From positions 1-6,051 of the forward strand of contig CAZHDI010000145.1 in NCBI GenBank assembly GCA_964531285.1: DNA of 6,051 bases. Reading direction: 5' to 3'. Source of the DNA: CAZHDI01 sp964531285 (GTDB lineage Bacteria > Pseudomonadota > Alphaproteobacteria > JAJFIK01). Shown here piece after piece: positions 6,024-6,051 of this stretch (its first letter is position 1; each line of letters begins with the position of its first letter). The notes beneath the pieces are model-generated. The model was not told where the DNA came from. It ran no database searches and saw nothing but the letters and a program-made list of their open reading frames with translations. A program made the translations under genes and the position numbers.

Positions 6024-6051
6024 GGCTTGCCCCCGCTTCTCGCCGCCGACG

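Noticed and set aside
6020..6051. End of a possible upstream gene (murA in many relatives) with TGA overlapping the DUF2948 GTG
   Set aside because: Only about nine codons are in the window and they show no recognisable MurA C-terminus, so no gene can be called.

Overview
The window is GC-rich, compact bacterial DNA that reads as an alphaproteobacterial chromosome. The strongest indicators are a UPF0262 gene and a DUF2948 gene (both families known essentially from Alphaproteobacteria) next to infA, maf, a short RNase E/G gene and yacG. That order is a well-known housekeeping neighbourhood of the class. I cannot place it more finely; a Rhodospirillales-like lineage is only a guess.

Layout. 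Bases 1-55 hold the 5' 55 nucleotides of a tRNA-Phe(GAA) on the minus strand, cut by the window edge, with a good sigma70-type promoter at 97-125. A 176-base divergent intergenic region follows. It leads into a plus-strand gene (232-2037) for a secreted gamma-glutamyltransferase-family autoprocessing hydrolase. That gene converges on a minus-strand run that fills the rest of the window. In transcription order the run is DUF2948 protein (6023-5574), UPF0262 protein (5462-4983), infA (4849-4631), maf (4619-3981), a short RNase E/G protein (3991-2753), yacG (2732-2529) and a PaaI-type hotdog thioesterase (2499-2068).

From infA to the thioesterase the genes are 11-29 bases apart or overlap (maf and rng share 11 bases), so they are probably co-transcribed. 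The products cover translation initiation (IF-1), nucleotide-pool or division control (Maf), RNA processing (RNase E/G), gyrase control (YacG) and, at the distal end, an acyl-CoA thioesterase unrelated to the others. The GGT gene is a separate unit.

I see no mobile element, CRISPR array, phage gene or clear new system. The points most worth a second look are the RNase E/G protein, which keeps its catalytic and zinc-link residues but appears to lack the 5'-sensor subdomain; the absence of hisD and of a low-molecular-weight phosphatase gene from positions where relatives often carry them; and the non-classical active-site motifs of the GGT and thioesterase proteins.
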